Source of the DNA: Glutinoglossum americanum
Lineage: Eukaryota; Ascomycota; Geoglossomycetes; Geoglossales; Geoglossaceae
Length of the DNA stretch: 64,000 bases
NCBI GenBank assembly: GCA_020080175.1
Contig: JAGHQL010000120.1
Coordinates: forward strand, 1-64,000
Reading direction: 5' to 3'
Below the pieces are notes generated by a model, which was not told the DNA's origin, ran no database searches, and worked only from the letters and a program-made list of their open reading frames with translations. Below, one piece after another: positions 13,492 through 25,734 of this stretch. Position numbers and translations under genes: made by a program. The stretch's first letter is position 1. Each line of letters opens with the position of its first letter.

Positions 13492-14615
13492 TTAACCCAG
13501 CGCCATACTCTTCTTGATCTCCGCGATCGCCAGCCCGGGATTCAAGCCCTTCGGGCACGTCCTCGAGCAGTTCAGGATGGTGTGGCACCTGTACAGGCTC
13601 ATCTCGTTGTCCAGCGCCGCCTTCCTCTGCTCCTTGAATTCGTCCCTCGAGTCCGCGATCCAGCGGTACGATTGCATGAGCACCGCAGGGCCTAGGTATT
13701 CTTGTGAGTTCCACCAGTAGGAGGGGCAGGATGTGGAGCAGCAGGCGCAGAGGATGCATTCGTAGAGGCCGTCGAGCTTTTTGCGGTCGGCGGGGGATTG
13801 GCGGTTTTCGCGGCCCTGAAGGAAGGGGTGGGGCGTTAGGTATATTGCTATTTTTTTTAGAGTAGGGTTTGGTGGGTGAGTGGACTTACGTCTTCTGGTG
13901 GGTTGTTCCGCTGGAGGTAGGGTTTGATTGATTTGTATTGTTTGTAGAATTGAGTTAGGTCAGGTACCAGGTCCTTGACGACGTATGTATGGGGGAGAGG
14001 GTAGATGCGGGATTCTTTTGTCGCGTCGGTGGGGATGCGGCCTTGTATTTGGTTTGGGAGTTTAGTGTGATATAGCTTAAATGCAATCATTTGGAGAATA
14101 CGCGTAAAATGTGCCCCCGCAAAAAGGAGGAGGGGCTCATTCAGAGAAACGTAACGGCATTAATGACTAGGGTAACGTGTTCTCGTCCCTTCTCGAGAGC
14201 AGCAACACTGAAGGCAATGGGTCTGCTTACATAGGCAAGCCAACGTATTAACTCCATCAATGTTCATCGCACAGCTCCCACAGATCCCCTCGCGACAACT
14301 CCTCCGGAATGTCAATGTTGGATCAATCTCATTCTTGATCCTGATCAGCGCATCTAGCATCATTGGGCCTGTTTTTTTGAGGTCGAGCGTGTAAGTCTGC
14401 ATCCTAGGCTTCGAAGTGGGCTCATCAGGGTTCCAGCGGTAGATATGAAAGGTCTTGGTCTTGGCGGGCTCGAGGGGTGAGGGGGAGGCGGCGGTAGAGG
14501 CTTTGGCGGGCGGATCGGATGCGATAGAGGCGAAGGAGCGGAAAGCAAGAGGATTGAGAGAGAGAGGGCGAGAAGTCGTGGAGAGAAGGCGGGAGGAGGT
14601 TCGGAGAGCGGCCAT
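13492..14615 (-). CDS. SDH2: Succinate dehydrogenase iron-sulfur subunit
   Basis: Complex II subunit B passes electrons from FAD-bound succinate oxidation to ubiquinone at the mitochondrial inner membrane. Exons 14615-14231, 14041-13890 and 13815-13492 give 286 residues, the usual size. The first ~35 residues are Ser/Arg-rich without acids, as in a mitochondrial presequence. The [2Fe-2S] ligands are in CREGICGSC and the following Cys (TLAC). The [4Fe-4S] and [3Fe-4S] ligands are in [12 protein letters not shown] and [14 protein letters not shown]. The intron after TLACL splits a Cys codon and restores CRIPTD, as expected for the family. The large first intron is 189 bases. The proposed ATG has a purine at -3. 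Confidence 0.97.
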
Positions 14616-15041
14616 GGTGGTGGAGTGTCGATGCCGCCCAAGGCGCAAAGATAACAGAACGACTGCAATGGGTTCTCTCCTAGAGCAATCACCCAGAAAT
14701 TTCACCCCAGGAGACTCTCACAGGAGCCACCAATCTCCAAAGCGCGATTGAGGCAAGTAAGGTAGGTAGTATAGACACGTTTGTTGCTAACCCCTGTGGA
14801 GGAAGAAGGAAGATGCGATGGCAAGGACCTCGGGTGTCGGAACCAAAGTTGACCTCACCATTCCCTCGCGTGAGAGCCAATGAGCGAAGAGGGATTAACC
14901 ACCCAAGAGCAAAAGACTGGTGAGAGCAGAAAAGCGGCACTACTACTCACGTGATACATAATGTAGCAGGTGAAAACTACACGAGTGTGACTGACGGATG
15001 AATATGCAAATGCACTACCCAGCCATAGCCCACGGTCGAGG

Positions 15042-15720
15042 TCACTTAAATAGGAGGAAAGGCAGACACTTTCTGTACCTGGCGGCTTCAATAAGGAAGT
15101 CCTTCAGGCTGTCTCCTTTCTTCCGGTCGACGTCGACATTGTACTTTTGCGCGGTCTTGGCATAATTCCCGTCCACAAGCTTGCCAGCAACAATCCCGCC
15201 AATAGTCATACCAGCAAGGCCGGGTAAGAATGCGAGTCCAATTTCAAGCTCGTTATAACCATGTATTTCCTTGAAGATTACTGGAATGGCGGTTTGGAAA
15301 GTACAGCAGAGCCGCCAATGCTCTGGAGTGTCCTGAGTGCGGCATAGCTCTTTTGGTTCAGGGAGAGTCCCAGGCTGACACATGCGTACAGGCTGACCAA
15401 GCCAAGGAGAGCGGGACGATTGCCGAATGTGTCCGCCAGTGGGGCGAAGAAAACGAGTGGGATGGCTTGGCAGATAGCGTAGGCTGTAACTCTGATGTTG
15501 ATGGCCTAGATGGAGAGACGGAGAAGTGGGTGCTGAGCATAGGGATCGGAGGGAAGTAGACTGTTGCTGTGAGTGTTGAGGTGAGTGTTATGAAGCCGAG
15601 AAGGTCCTCCAATGTACGAGATGTCAAGCTGCCAGCTGAATGGGGTTCAATACGTATTAAGTGTGGATCCCCACCAGCTAAGCCGAGCAGCCACAGCCGA
15701 ATCCGTGTCAAAATTCTCCT
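15042..15720 (-). pseudogene. Decayed MFS transporter (drug:H+ antiporter type)
   Basis: Read from ~15620 downward, the - strand gives GFITLTSTLTATVYFPPIPM, the first membrane helix of DHA1-type multidrug transporters. It then shifts frame. Helices 2-3 appear in another frame with the RRP-like loop changed (ADTFGNRPALLGLVSLYACVS), including a TAG where the family has Gln. The next recognisable part is FQTAIPVIFKEIHGYNELEIG, normally in helix 7. Helices 4-6 are therefore missing. The similarity stops near helix 8, at EAARYR, so the C-terminal third is also gone. This combination of frame changes, an internal stop and two deletions indicates a dead host gene and not an intron-rich live one. Confidence 0.75.
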
Positions 15721-17000
15721 TGTCCAAAGCTCTCTTTTGTTAGAATAAACGCTCTCCAGACCTCAATTCTCTTCTTAGACACGCTAGCTAAGCATTCTCT
15801 CACATAGTATTCAACTGAAGCGCGCGTCACTGGTCAGGACCGAAATAGGAAACATCTGTCGCTGCGCCATCCCCCACTCCGAGTATCCGGTCTGACTGCT
15901 AACCGCTCTATCTGAGTTGTCATACACATCTCTCATGCTGAGATTGCTACTTCTTGAACTCGCACGTGAATCCCATCAAGAATTGGTTGTTCCGCATCTC
16001 TCTCTTTTCCTAACAATCTTCCACCTTTTTTACCTTTCACATCCTAAAACATACAACCCCTTCTATCTTTTTATCTCTTCTATACCATAGACACAAATCC
16101 AATCAGTTTTATTTTATTTTTTTTCCCACCCTCTCATCCTTTCCCGTTTCTCTGATTTGACGCCCGACACCGTGTTGGGGAGCAAGATGAGCCCAAGGGC
16201 TCTGGCTGGGCTCCACCTCTTAGTCCCTCAGCCACCGATCCTCCCATCACGTCAGCCTCCCGCCGCACGCCTACATGCCCGAGAGAAACAACAGGAAACA
16301 ACAATAAATGATAAATGCCGTCGAGACGAAACGCACGCCACCAACCCACATATCTCGCAAACACCAGGGGCCTCCCCGATCCCCTTCGAAACACGCGCCA
16401 CCCAAAACCCAAGAAAAAAAAAGACGAGACAAGACCAAAAAACCTCCCAAACCCACCTCACAACAAACTGCGGATCTCCCGGATATAAGTTGAATTTTAT
16501 TTTATTTTTCAACTATTTGCACCAAAATCCCATACTCATTTTCACAGTATTTTCAAAAAAAAAAAAAACTCGATTCCATAATCATTGTCTACCCTACAAA
16601 GTTATGCAGTCAATCAGTTAATCTACCCTGACCACTACCTGTGTAGTAACTTGATATGCGCCCCGTCGCCCCTCATGCTAACAAATATGCCCTGATCTAA
16701 GTATCACTCCTCCCCAAACCTCAAACAATTGCCCTCTCTAATGTACGCCGTTAATCCTCCCGCCCCACCTTATCCCAACAAATATTAACACTACAAATAA
16801 TTAAAAGCAAGCTAAAGGCATGGCTCGTGAAGTAGTTAAGACCGGCGGCCATCCTTCGTGAATCCGTCAGCGCACGATATTATTTCATAGCCCCACAAAG
16901 CAATAATGGGCTCCTCCAACTGAGTCGACTCAGAACCTTTCGCTCGCAAGCAATGATAACGATGAAGCAACAAGTGATCTCCGTTCAAAATTCGATGGTG
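15721..17000. other. Intergenic region
   Basis: T- and C-rich to ~16130, then A/C-rich, with an A-run at ~16556. It lies upstream of the dead MFS gene and downstream of the next - strand gene. Open frames at 16157-16621 and on the opposite strand are low in complexity and show no protein features. Confidence 0.45.
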
Positions 17001-18890
17001 CTACTCGTTAATATCACCAAAAAGCCCGTCTCGCGCAACCCCATCGCTAGGGATGCTGCTCTTAGGGAAATGGCTTCGTAGCCTCCGCCCGTATCCGGTC
17101 GTCCGCCCGGGAGGCGTCTGGCCCTGCTCTGGCTGTCCTCCAAAGTTCGCTTGAGGAATCTGCTGGTGCTGAAACTCAAAGATCAACGGGTTCGAAGAGA
17201 ATCCGGACGGATCCGGGCCTCCAAATGCGCCAAAGTCCATTTGGGGAGGCAAAATATGAAAGAACTGCGGGGGGTGTGCTCCGGCCATAGCGAAATACCT
17301 TTGTGTAGATCTCATGCCTGGGGCATTCTCTGCCGTCTCAACGTCAATTTCCCCAAAGCGGTTCAGGATTGGCTCGACATTCTCCTTGTCCCCCGAAGAC
17401 CGTGAGGAAATAGGTCTAAAGAAGGAGGTAATTGGTCTTTGCAGCGGGTCGGTGATGGGGGAGAGTCGATCAGGTTGGACCGAATGTCCTTGATTGAGGA
17501 AGGAGAACTCTAGCGGAGACTCAAACCCTGTGTACCCGTAGGAAGGCCGATATGGGAGCCCAGGATCAACCGTCTCCCTTAGAGTCCCTGAGATATTCTC
17601 GCGTTCTTCCGAATCTCGGAAGATGTCAAACCCCCGTTTCTTTTTCTGACCTAGATTACCAACAGTGAGCTTGAACTCCTCCGTTTCATCCTCCGTGGGC
17701 GAAAAGCGACGTCCTTCCTTTTGTGGAGCCTCAGCTACACGTCCATTTGGCAATGCCGGACCAGTCTTAGAAAGTGTCCCGGGGTCCCCTGTCTTTGAAC
17801 TCTTGTCCTTGCTAACCCTTCGGGCTTTTGGCTTTCTCACCACTGCGATGTTGGTTGACTTGTCGGTCAACATCGATCGCTTGGCTCTCGGTGCTCTTTT
17901 CCTTGGGGGCGACAGCTCATCATTGCATGACCTATCGTCATCTGGCCCGGTAATTCGATGCTCTTTCTTAAGGTTGAAGTCGGGTCTAAAAATAAGCTCA
18001 TTCGGTTCCACTTCGGTCGAATTGATCTCCATTTGTGCTAGAACAGTCCCGTCCTTCTTTTGGTTCCTGGTGCGTTTCTGTTCAGGGGTGGCGGAATCGA
18101 AGAGCCCCATCCCAGGCCAATACACTCCTTTAACTCGCAGACCTTCCGTTGTCTGTTCGAAATCCTGCGCCATGAAATCCGGGGAGTCAACTGTTTCAAT
18201 ACTAGGGGTGTCGGGCGCTACCGATTGCTCTGTATGATGGTCGAGAAATGGATCTAGCTGGTCTCGCATATCAGATATGTTGTAGTCATAATTGCACCTT
18301 AGCAACTCCTGATCAAGCTCGGTGGAGAAAGGGTTCTGTAGGAACTTTGGGGTCTCGTGGAGCCTATCGAGGGCAGTTGGCCACAACCGCAGGTAAGGGC
18401 CGGCGGCGGCACCATTGATCCCATTCACTTCATAAGGCTGACTATCTAGTAGGGATGAATCGCTTTTGCTGTCATGTTGGGATAATTCGTGGGAAAATGC
18501 ATCGTGAAATTGTCCCTCGGCGTCATTAGGGGGCTCGAAGGGGAGGTCCTTGGGAGCATCTACCGTCCTTTTCTTCGGGCCTGGACGAGTGTTAACGTGG
18601 TTGGTCTTCGCCTTTGCTCTCGCCACCTTCTCTTCCTTGGCGGACATCCGCTCCGAGAGCAACGCCCCGATACCATGATAATCGTACCAACTCTGGTAGC
18701 TGTTTAACTGGTCTTGGGCAGCCCCCTCCTTTGCCGTACGGACTTGCAGCTTAAACTGATGAGCTAAATGTGCCTTGGAAGAGACGTGCGTGAGTAAGTG
18801 AGAAACGTCGCTAAAGCTGGGATTATTCGGGCAAATTATGCAAAAGAGGGGAATCGATGAAGCAATTGTAGAGGATGGATCTGCTGCCAT
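17001..18890 (-). CDS. Conserved fungal zinc-finger-like nuclear protein
   Basis: A single uninterrupted frame of 629 residues. I chose the ATG of MAADPSS because the codons upstream lack an ATG. Near the N-terminus CIIC is followed by SHLLTHVSSKAHLAH, a C2H2-like finger of the kind seen in uncharacterised ascomycete proteins. It is followed by a conserved-looking YQSWYDYHGIGALLSERM stretch. The middle has basic clusters (PPRKRAPRAKR, RKPKARR) that resemble nuclear localisation signals. The C-terminus is rich in P, G and Q, with KENVEPI and RRLRSHFP. I recognise the family pattern but no studied member, so function is unknown; a nuclear role is inferred. Confidence 0.8.
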   Translation of the reverse strand: MAADPSSTIASSIPLFCIICPNNPSFSDVSHLLTHVSSKAHLAHQFKLQVRTAKEGAAQDQLNSYQSWYDYHGIGALLSERMSAKEEKVARAKAKTNHVNTRPGPKKRTVDAPKDLPFEPPNDAEGQFHDAFSHELSQHDSKSDSSLLDSQPYEVNGINGAAAGPYLRLWPTALDRLHETPKFLQNPFSTELDQELLRCNYDYNISDMRDQLDPFLDHHTEQSVAPDTPSIETVDSPDFMAQDFEQTTEGLRVKGVYWPGMGLFDSATPEQKRTRNQKKDGTVLAQMEINSTEVEPNELIFRPDFNLKKEHRITGPDDDRSCNDELSPPRKRAPRAKRSMLTDKSTNIAVVRKPKARRVSKDKSSKTGDPGTLSKTGPALPNGRVAEAPQKEGRRFSPTEDETEEFKLTVGNLGQKKKRGFDIFRDSEERENISGTLRETVDPGLPYRPSYGYTGFESPLEFSFLNQGHSVQPDRLSPITDPLQRPITSFFRPISSRSSGDKENVEPILNRFGEIDVETAENAPGMRSTQRYFAMAGAHPPQFFHILPPQMDFGAFGGPDPSGFSSNPLIFEFQHQQIPQANFGGQPEQGQTPPGRTTGYGRRLRSHFPKSSIPSDGVARDGLFGDINE

Positions 18891-19701
18891 TGTGCGGCAG
18901 AAAGGATCACGGAAGCCACTATCGAGCACCTTAAGACTGCTTCCTGCTCGTCTTTTCAGCAAAGCATCGAGCTGCGACGTTCAGGTGGAGAAGGAGAAGG
19001 GAAGGGTCCGGCAAGTATTTTATTCACAGACGGAGAGTTCCTCTCGAGGCATTCCTTCCCTATGAATACCCCGCCCATCCAAAAGGGTAAGAGCGATACC
19101 GCAAATAGCCTTGCCCTCACAGAACATAGCACAGAACGTAGCCCTGTTACGCGAAGTCCAGTCTGCCCCGTGCATACGGGCGTTGCTTGAGGGGTATTTG
19201 CTAGCTACATGTAATACTTGGTGTTTGGGGAGACGCTTATTTAGAAGCGTTTGTTTGTGAAGCGGGAGATGCATCAATCTAGATCTGCACCAGCTGCACC
19301 AGGATGGAGGAACAACAGCTCCAGAAGAGGTTGCGTGTTCTCTAATATATCCAACTTAAGTTGCTGTCTCTGGTTTGCCGGGACCTGTGTGGGGTGTTGC
19401 TTGGTATTCATTAGCTCGTTCTCATGTATGGATTTTCGCCAGTCCGGCTGAAACATCGGGTTCTAAGTGATAATAGTCCATCTGCGTAGGAAATAATAGA
19501 CTTGCACATTCCGTTTTCACCAGTTCGTTTGGTGGTTTGTTGTTGTCGGGGGCCGCTGGTGATGGAGGCTCAAGCGGTTCTTGGCACGGACCCTTCGAAC
19601 ATTTCTGTTCGCCGCGTCTTCAGAGGTAAACATTGGGAGCTTTCTGTTCAGCACTATTGAGCCAACGAAGCTCCTGGCCCTAAACAAAACTACGTCATAC
19701 T
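18891..19701. other. Divergent promoter region (zinc-finger protein / CCT2)
   Basis: About 0.8 kb between two start codons on opposite strands. It must hold both promoters. No RNA gene or other coding region was seen. Confidence 0.5.
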
Positions 19702-21513
19702 ATGGTGAGTAATAGCCGGACCGTTCAGATTCGTACCATAGATCGAGTTTTAATACGAGAGAAGGCTGCCTTCAATCCAGTTCAGATATTTGCAGACGAT
19801 GTTACCCAAGAAAAAGGCGAGAATGCGCGTCTTTCTGCCTTTGTGGGAGCGATCGCAGTCGGAGACCTTGTGAAGAGTACATTGGGGCCAAAGGGGATGG
19901 ATAAAATCTTGCAATCAGCGTATGCTATACCTTCTTAGCTATGAAGGTCTTGGCCTGACGGGATTGTAGGTCGACTGGAGAAATCTTGGTCACAAACGAC
20001 GGGGCCACGATACTGAAATCCATCGCCTTGGATAATGCAGCAGCAAAGGTCCTAGTTAATATCTCTAAAGTTCAAGATGATGAGGTTGGCGACGGAACAA
20101 CATCTGTCGCCGTACTGGCGGCGGAGCTACTTCGGGAAGCCGAGAGACTTGTCGATCAGAAAATTCATCCCCAGACTATCATCGAGGGGTATCGCCTAGG
20201 GAGTGCTGCTGCACTAGATGCACTTACAAAGACTGCTGTGGACAACAGCAAGGATAAAGCCGCCTTCCGGGAGGATTTGGTGGCGATTGCGCGAACGACG
20301 CTGAGCTCAAAGGTTTTAAGTCAGGACAGGACACATTTCGCGAAGTTGGCGGTGGATGCTGTATTGAGATTAAAGGGCTCGACGGACTTGAGTCATATTC
20401 AGATCATCAAAAAGGCAGGTGGAAAGCTAAATGATTCGTATCTGGATGAAGGCTTTATTTTGGACAAGCGGATAGGCGTTAATCAACCGAAGAGATTAGA
20501 GAATGCCAAAATCCTAGTGGCTAATACCGGTGAGCTTGAGGGCTTCGTATACTACATAGAGGCTGAAGAACTGACTAGATTAGCAATGGACACGGACAAG
20601 ATCAAAATATTTGGGGCGCGGGTAAAGGTCGAGTCGACAGGGAAGCTCGCTGAGCTGGAAAAAGCAGAGAAGGAGAAAATGAAGGCGAAAGTTGAGAAGA
20701 TTAAAGCTCATGGCATTAATTGCTTCGTCAACCGACAGCTCATCTACAATTGGCCTGAGCAACTCTTCTCGGATGCAGGCATAATGTCTATTGAGCATGC
20801 AGATTTTGATGGAATCGAACGACTGGCTTTGGTCACAGGAGGAGAAATTACGTCTACTTTTGATCACCCTGAGTCTGTCAAGCTTGGACACTGTGATACT
20901 ATCGAGGAAGTGATTATCGGAGAGGATACTCTGATCAAGTTTTCTGGGGTAGCCGCGGGCGAGGCTTGCACCATAGTCCTGAGGGGAGCTACCGAGCAAC
21001 TCCTGGATGAAGCCGAGCGATCCCTTCATGATGCTCTGGCCGTCCTGTCTCAAACCGTCAAAGAACCTAAGACAACTCTAGGCGGAGGTTGTGCTGAGAT
21101 GGTGATGGCGAATGCTGTCGATCTGGCCGCACAGAACGTGGAAGGTAAGAAACGCCTTGCTGTCGACTCATTTGCCAAAGCTTTACGTCAACTCCCGACC
21201 ATCCTTGCGGACAATGCAGGATTCGACTCGAGCGACTTGGTGTCGAGACTACGATCTGCGGTGTATTCTGGCATGACAAGCTCAGGCCTTGACCTACTCA
21301 CCCCGGGAGGTGGTATCTCCAATATGAGGGAGTTGGGGGTGATTGAGAGCTATAAACTCAAAAAGGCGGTTGTCTCATCAGCTTCGGAGGCTGCAGAGGT
21401 GAGTTCGCGAAGTCTTGGTGGCAGAGAGCTGAGAACTGACGTTTTTTCCAAAGCTGCTCCTCCGTGTTGACAATATTATCCGAAGCGCGCCGAGAAAAAG
21501 AGATAGGATGTAG
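19702..21513 (+). CDS. CCT2: Chaperonin TCP-1 beta subunit (CCT2)
   Basis: One of the eight subunits of the cytosolic TRiC/CCT ring that folds actin, tubulin and WD proteins using ATP. Exons 19702-19704, 19765-19919, 19970-20529, 20584-21398 and 21454-21513 give 530 residues, matching the family (~527-535). The first exon is the ATG alone. The mature N-terminus then reads [15 protein letters not shown]. Chaperonin motifs are clear: [31 protein letters not shown], and [10 protein letters not shown] near the end. Introns 1 (60 bases) and 3 (54 bases) are multiples of three with no in-frame stop, so they could be mistaken for coding. They are called introns because they have GTGAGT/GTGAGC donors and because removing them restores family sequence ([13 protein letters not shown]). 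Confidence 0.95.
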
Positions 21514-22128
21514 TATCTATTTGTTCATCAACTCCGGGCATTTTAGGCCGAAATGTGTAATGGCCTCTCCAACATGCATTTTCTATAGCCTGTTTAGAGG
21601 ATTCGTTTCGCCTGCTTTGTATTCTAATTGGGACGAAACGAAGTTCCCATAGTAGAGATGCACGCCTCAGAAACATTTATAGTCGGGCGAATTGCTCGAC
21701 CTCCGTAAACAATTTTGGAACACCAACTCTCGTGCATGCGTTTCAGGGTATGGGATGCAACGAACAATGCCCGCGAGCACGTAGGATCATGCATATTCAG
21801 TCCCTACCAGAAATCCGACGGCTGCGCACCGGGCAGTACGGCCATCAAATTACGCCCGCTCGGACCAGTTGCTGCGTAATATATATCATCAGCTCTCTGC
21901 TTTCATCGAAAGGGGTGTGGAGGCTTGTGTTGGAGTCACGTGCCACACACTTCGTCAGCATTCTATTTTAGACCACACAATCCACCCGTCTTCAGCCCTT
22001 CCGCCCTTCCCCTTGAATACGAAATCAATCACCTTATAATCTGCAGGACAGCATTGCAGATATTCTTTTCTTTATCCACGGTTTCATCGCCTGTTGAAGG
22101 CTACCCGGCAACGTTGTGGTCCTCCAGC
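21514..22128 (+). other. Intergenic region upstream of IRE1
   Basis: This 0.6-kb gap holds the CCT2 3' end and the IRE1 promoter and leader. The IRE1 frame is open further upstream, but it has no ATG between ~21925 and 22129 that gives a signal peptide. No further gene was recognised. Confidence 0.5.
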
Positions 22129-25100
22129 ATGTCGCGTGGGGCTCCCCGCGCAACAAGGGTCGTCAGCACGGCGGTACTAACAATATTGCTGCTCTTCCAT
22201 CTGGTCGTTGCATCTCACCAGCAGCAGCGATACGAGAAATCGCTTCGTGAAGGCTCATTAGCAGATGTCGTTGCGCGAGATCCATCTCCAGAGCTGCATA
22301 AGGGCCGGGTCGACCCGCCTTATAGGAATGGCAAAAGTACGTTGGTTTCCAACAGCGCGAGCGCTATCGCAACCTTGGCTCCGGCGACCCTAGAGAGCGC
22401 CGTCCGAGCACCTCCTGCAAGACTTACTGGCAAGTCTGGGATATCTCCGCTGCTTCATGCGCGATCTCTGCAGGACTGGGAAGTTGAGGATTTTGTTCTT
22501 CTGGCGACAGTTGATGGAACGATACACGCGAGGGACCGGAAGACGGGGGCAGCGAGGTGGGCTTTGGAAGCGGACAAGCCCATGGTCGAGACTACGTACC
22601 ATCGAGCAAACCGATCTATGGATGGAGATATGAATGGAAACATGGATGGAGAACCCCTTCCAGAGGAGGATTTCTTGTGGATTGTGGAGCCAAGCCGAGA
22701 TGGAAGTCTTTATATCTACCATTCGGGACCGAACCCGAGTATTCAAAAGCTTGGAATTACGGTGAAGAAGCTTGTAGAGGAGCTCTCGCCGTATGCTGGA
22801 GAGGACCCCGCAGTCGTGTACACAGCCGAGAAGAAGAGTACGCTTTACAATGTGGATGCCCGCAGTGGTAAAGTGTTGAAGATGTTCAGCCCAGGAGGGT
22901 CTTCGGTCAATGGCGATAACAGCTGTCGGCGTGTCAGTGGGCTAGAAGCTCTAGACGACGATGAGTGTGGGTCGGGCGGCACACTGATCCTTGGTCGGAC
23001 CGAATATACTGTGGGCATACAGAGCCAGGATACGGGGGATCTCATCTGCACACTCAAGTATTGGGAATGGGGGCCAAACAACCGAGACAGCGATCTACAT
23101 GGGCAATATGTCAGTGCCATGGACAATAAGTACGTGTACAGTCGGCACGACGGGCGCATTTTTGGTTTTAGTCATGAACGGATGGGTGAGCAAAAACAAC
23201 TGTATACCCAAAAGTTCTCCTCGCCTGTAGTTCGGGTTTTCGACGTCGCTCGTTCTCTAGAAACCGAGACTCCGGACGCTCCCTTAGTGATTCTTCCTCA
23301 ACCAATTGGACCGAGGGAAACCGAAGATCTATCAACGGGGTTTTCCGATCGCGACGGTCGGATCTTCATCAATTGCACCGAAAGTGGAGGCTGGTATGCG
23401 ATGTCAGAGACTACGTATCCACTCGCGACTGGCGGAGCAGCTACAGCGCTGTGTTATGACGGACAACGGTTGGAGACACCCCCATCGTGGGAAGAGGTCA
23501 ACCATGCCCAACGAAAAAACACGCTGGTCGGCGTTCATACCCTCAAGTACGAAAAGGGAAACAGAAAATTCCCGACCCTCCCGGGGCCTGGAGGCGAATC
23601 AAGAAACGATACACCACCGCAGCTAGTACCACCGCCATCGAACACACCCATCGGCAATAGCCGCCTGATTGGCTTTGCGGCAGCGAACATTGTCGACGTT
23701 GTTATTCTAATACCGTTGCTCACCTTTATAATCTTCATCTACACCAACAAAAGAAAGCTAGGAAAGATACTAGCAAAGAAGCTTGACGTTGAAAAGCTCC
23801 CCGGAGTGAAAGAGGCGCTGAAGACTCCTCCTGAGACTCCCGCTGTTACCTCCCAGAGTTTCCCGAAGGAAGTTCACGAAAGTATCGGCGAGGAAGTGAA
23901 GGACGCTAGCCCTCCTATAGCTCTGCTAGACATGCCGGCCGCTCCTGTCGAAAACGAGTCAGCTGATCCAAAGGCTGAAGGTGTTCGATTTGAGGAGCCG
24001 AAACCCGAGGAGATAGACGGCACACCAAGTCCGCCTATCAAGAAGAAGAAGACTCATAGAGGTAACAGAGGGGGCGTTGGCCGGAAGAAAGGGAAGAAGG
24101 AGGCTGGAAAGGACGGTGATAACGGCGCTGACCGTGTTTCGGATGAAGCGAGGGAAAACGGGACGGAAATCCCTATTGTGGGGCCAGACGCGATAGTTAG
24201 ATCGTCTACAAATGGGCTGAACACTAACGATTCCGCCGATGTTTCGGGACCTTTCCAGATCAATAACCTTGTCGTGACGGACGCGGTTCTTGGGTACGGG
24301 AGTCACGGCACGATAGTGTATCGGGGGTCATTTGAGGGCAAAGATGTTGCTGTCAAGAGAATGCTGTTGGAATTTTTTGACGTAGCATCGCACGAAGTTA
24401 GCCTGCTACAAGAAAGCGATGATCACCCCAACGTCATCCGTTACTACTGCAGGCAGCAGAGCGCTGGCTTCTTATATATTGCACTGGAGCTCTGTCCCGC
24501 TTCGCTTCAGGATGTCATCGAGAAGGCTCACGATTTCCAATCGCTTGTCAATCTCATGGATCCCCCAAACGTTCTCTATCAAATCACCGCTGGTGTTCGG
24601 CATCTCCATTCATTGAAGATTGTACACCGTGATCTAAAGCCCCAGAACATCCTAGTCGCATCACCAAAGATTCCACGAGGACGGCCAGACGTGGTTCTTC
24701 CACCGCGACTGCTGATTTCCGATTTTGGGCTTTGCAAAAAGCTAGACGGAGATCAAAGCTCCTTCCGTGCCACAACGGCGCATGCGGCTGGTACTTCAGG
24801 CTGGAGGGCCCCAGAACTGCTCGTCGACGACGATGCAAGCCCAGTAGTACCACCAGCTCAAGAAAGCGTTGGCTCCACGTCTGAGCCCGCCGTCATCGAT
24901 ACTTTGTCCAACCGCCGAGCCACAAGAGCCATCGACATATTCTCACTGGGCTGTGTATTCTTCTACGTGCTCTCTGGTGGGAATCATCCTTTCGGCGATA
25001 GATATATGCGGGAAGCCAACATTGTCAAGGGACACTACGACCTTGACCAATTGCAGGTACTCGGGAATTACGGGCACGAGGCGACGGATCTAATATCACG

Positions 25101-25734
25101 AATGATTAACCGTAACCCGCGGCTCAGGTGAGTTTTTCTTGCGGCATTATGTTTTTCTCGAACGGCCCCGTTCTAACCTTTCCTGTAGACCAGATGCCAC
25201 GACCGTCATGATCCATCCCTTCTTTTGGTCACCGGAGAAACGACTCAATTTCCTCGTGGACGTCTCGGACCAATTCGAGTTCGAGCCGCGAGACCCTCCA
25301 TCCGCGAACCTCCAGATCCTCGAATCCGACGCCCACGAGATACTAGGCGCCGACTTCCTCAAGAGGCTCGACAAGAGTTTCGTGGATACTCTCGGCAAAC
25401 AGCGGAAATACACGGGAACTAGGATACTGGATCTTCTTAGGGCCCTGCGGAATAAGGTATGGCTCTTTTTTTGGAGGGGTTTTCTTTTTTTTCTGGACGC
25501 CCCGTGACTTTCTTCAATGATGACTAACGATTGCTTCTCCTTTCTTAGAAAAACCACTACGAAGACATGCCGGACAATGTCAAGGCGCACGTTGGGCCGC
25601 TGCCGGACGGCTACCTCAATTACTGGGCCTCTCGCTTTCCTTATCTGTTGCTGCATGTGTATTACGTCGTCACGGCCTGCGCCATGCAGGATAATCCGCG
25701 ATTTAAGGCGTATTTTGCCGCGCCGGTTATATAA
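22129..25734 (+). CDS. IRE1: ER stress sensor kinase/endoribonuclease IRE1
   Basis: Senses unfolded protein in the ER and, in fungi, cuts HAC1-type mRNA for unconventional splicing. Exons 22129-25127, 25189-25456 and 25549-25734 give 1150 residues. The start was set at the ATG that gives a signal peptide (hydrophobic TAVLTILLLFHLVVA). The luminal beta-propeller-like domain begins at WEVEDFVLLATVDGTIHA. One membrane helix lies at ~512-538, followed by a Lys-rich linker. The kinase domain starts near 711 with glycine loop GYGSHG and VAVKR. Catalytic HRDLKPQN is near 833, DFGLCKK near 864, and the APE region reads WRAPELL. The C-terminal KEN RNase domain is completed by exons 2 and 3 (YLNYWASRFPYLLLHVY). 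All catalytic landmarks are present, so it looks functional. The family is usually 1000-1200 residues. Confidence 0.97.

Noticed and set aside
13235-13759. Long - strand frame overlapping SDH2
   Set aside because: It is an alternate-frame shadow of SDH2 extended through homopolymer runs.
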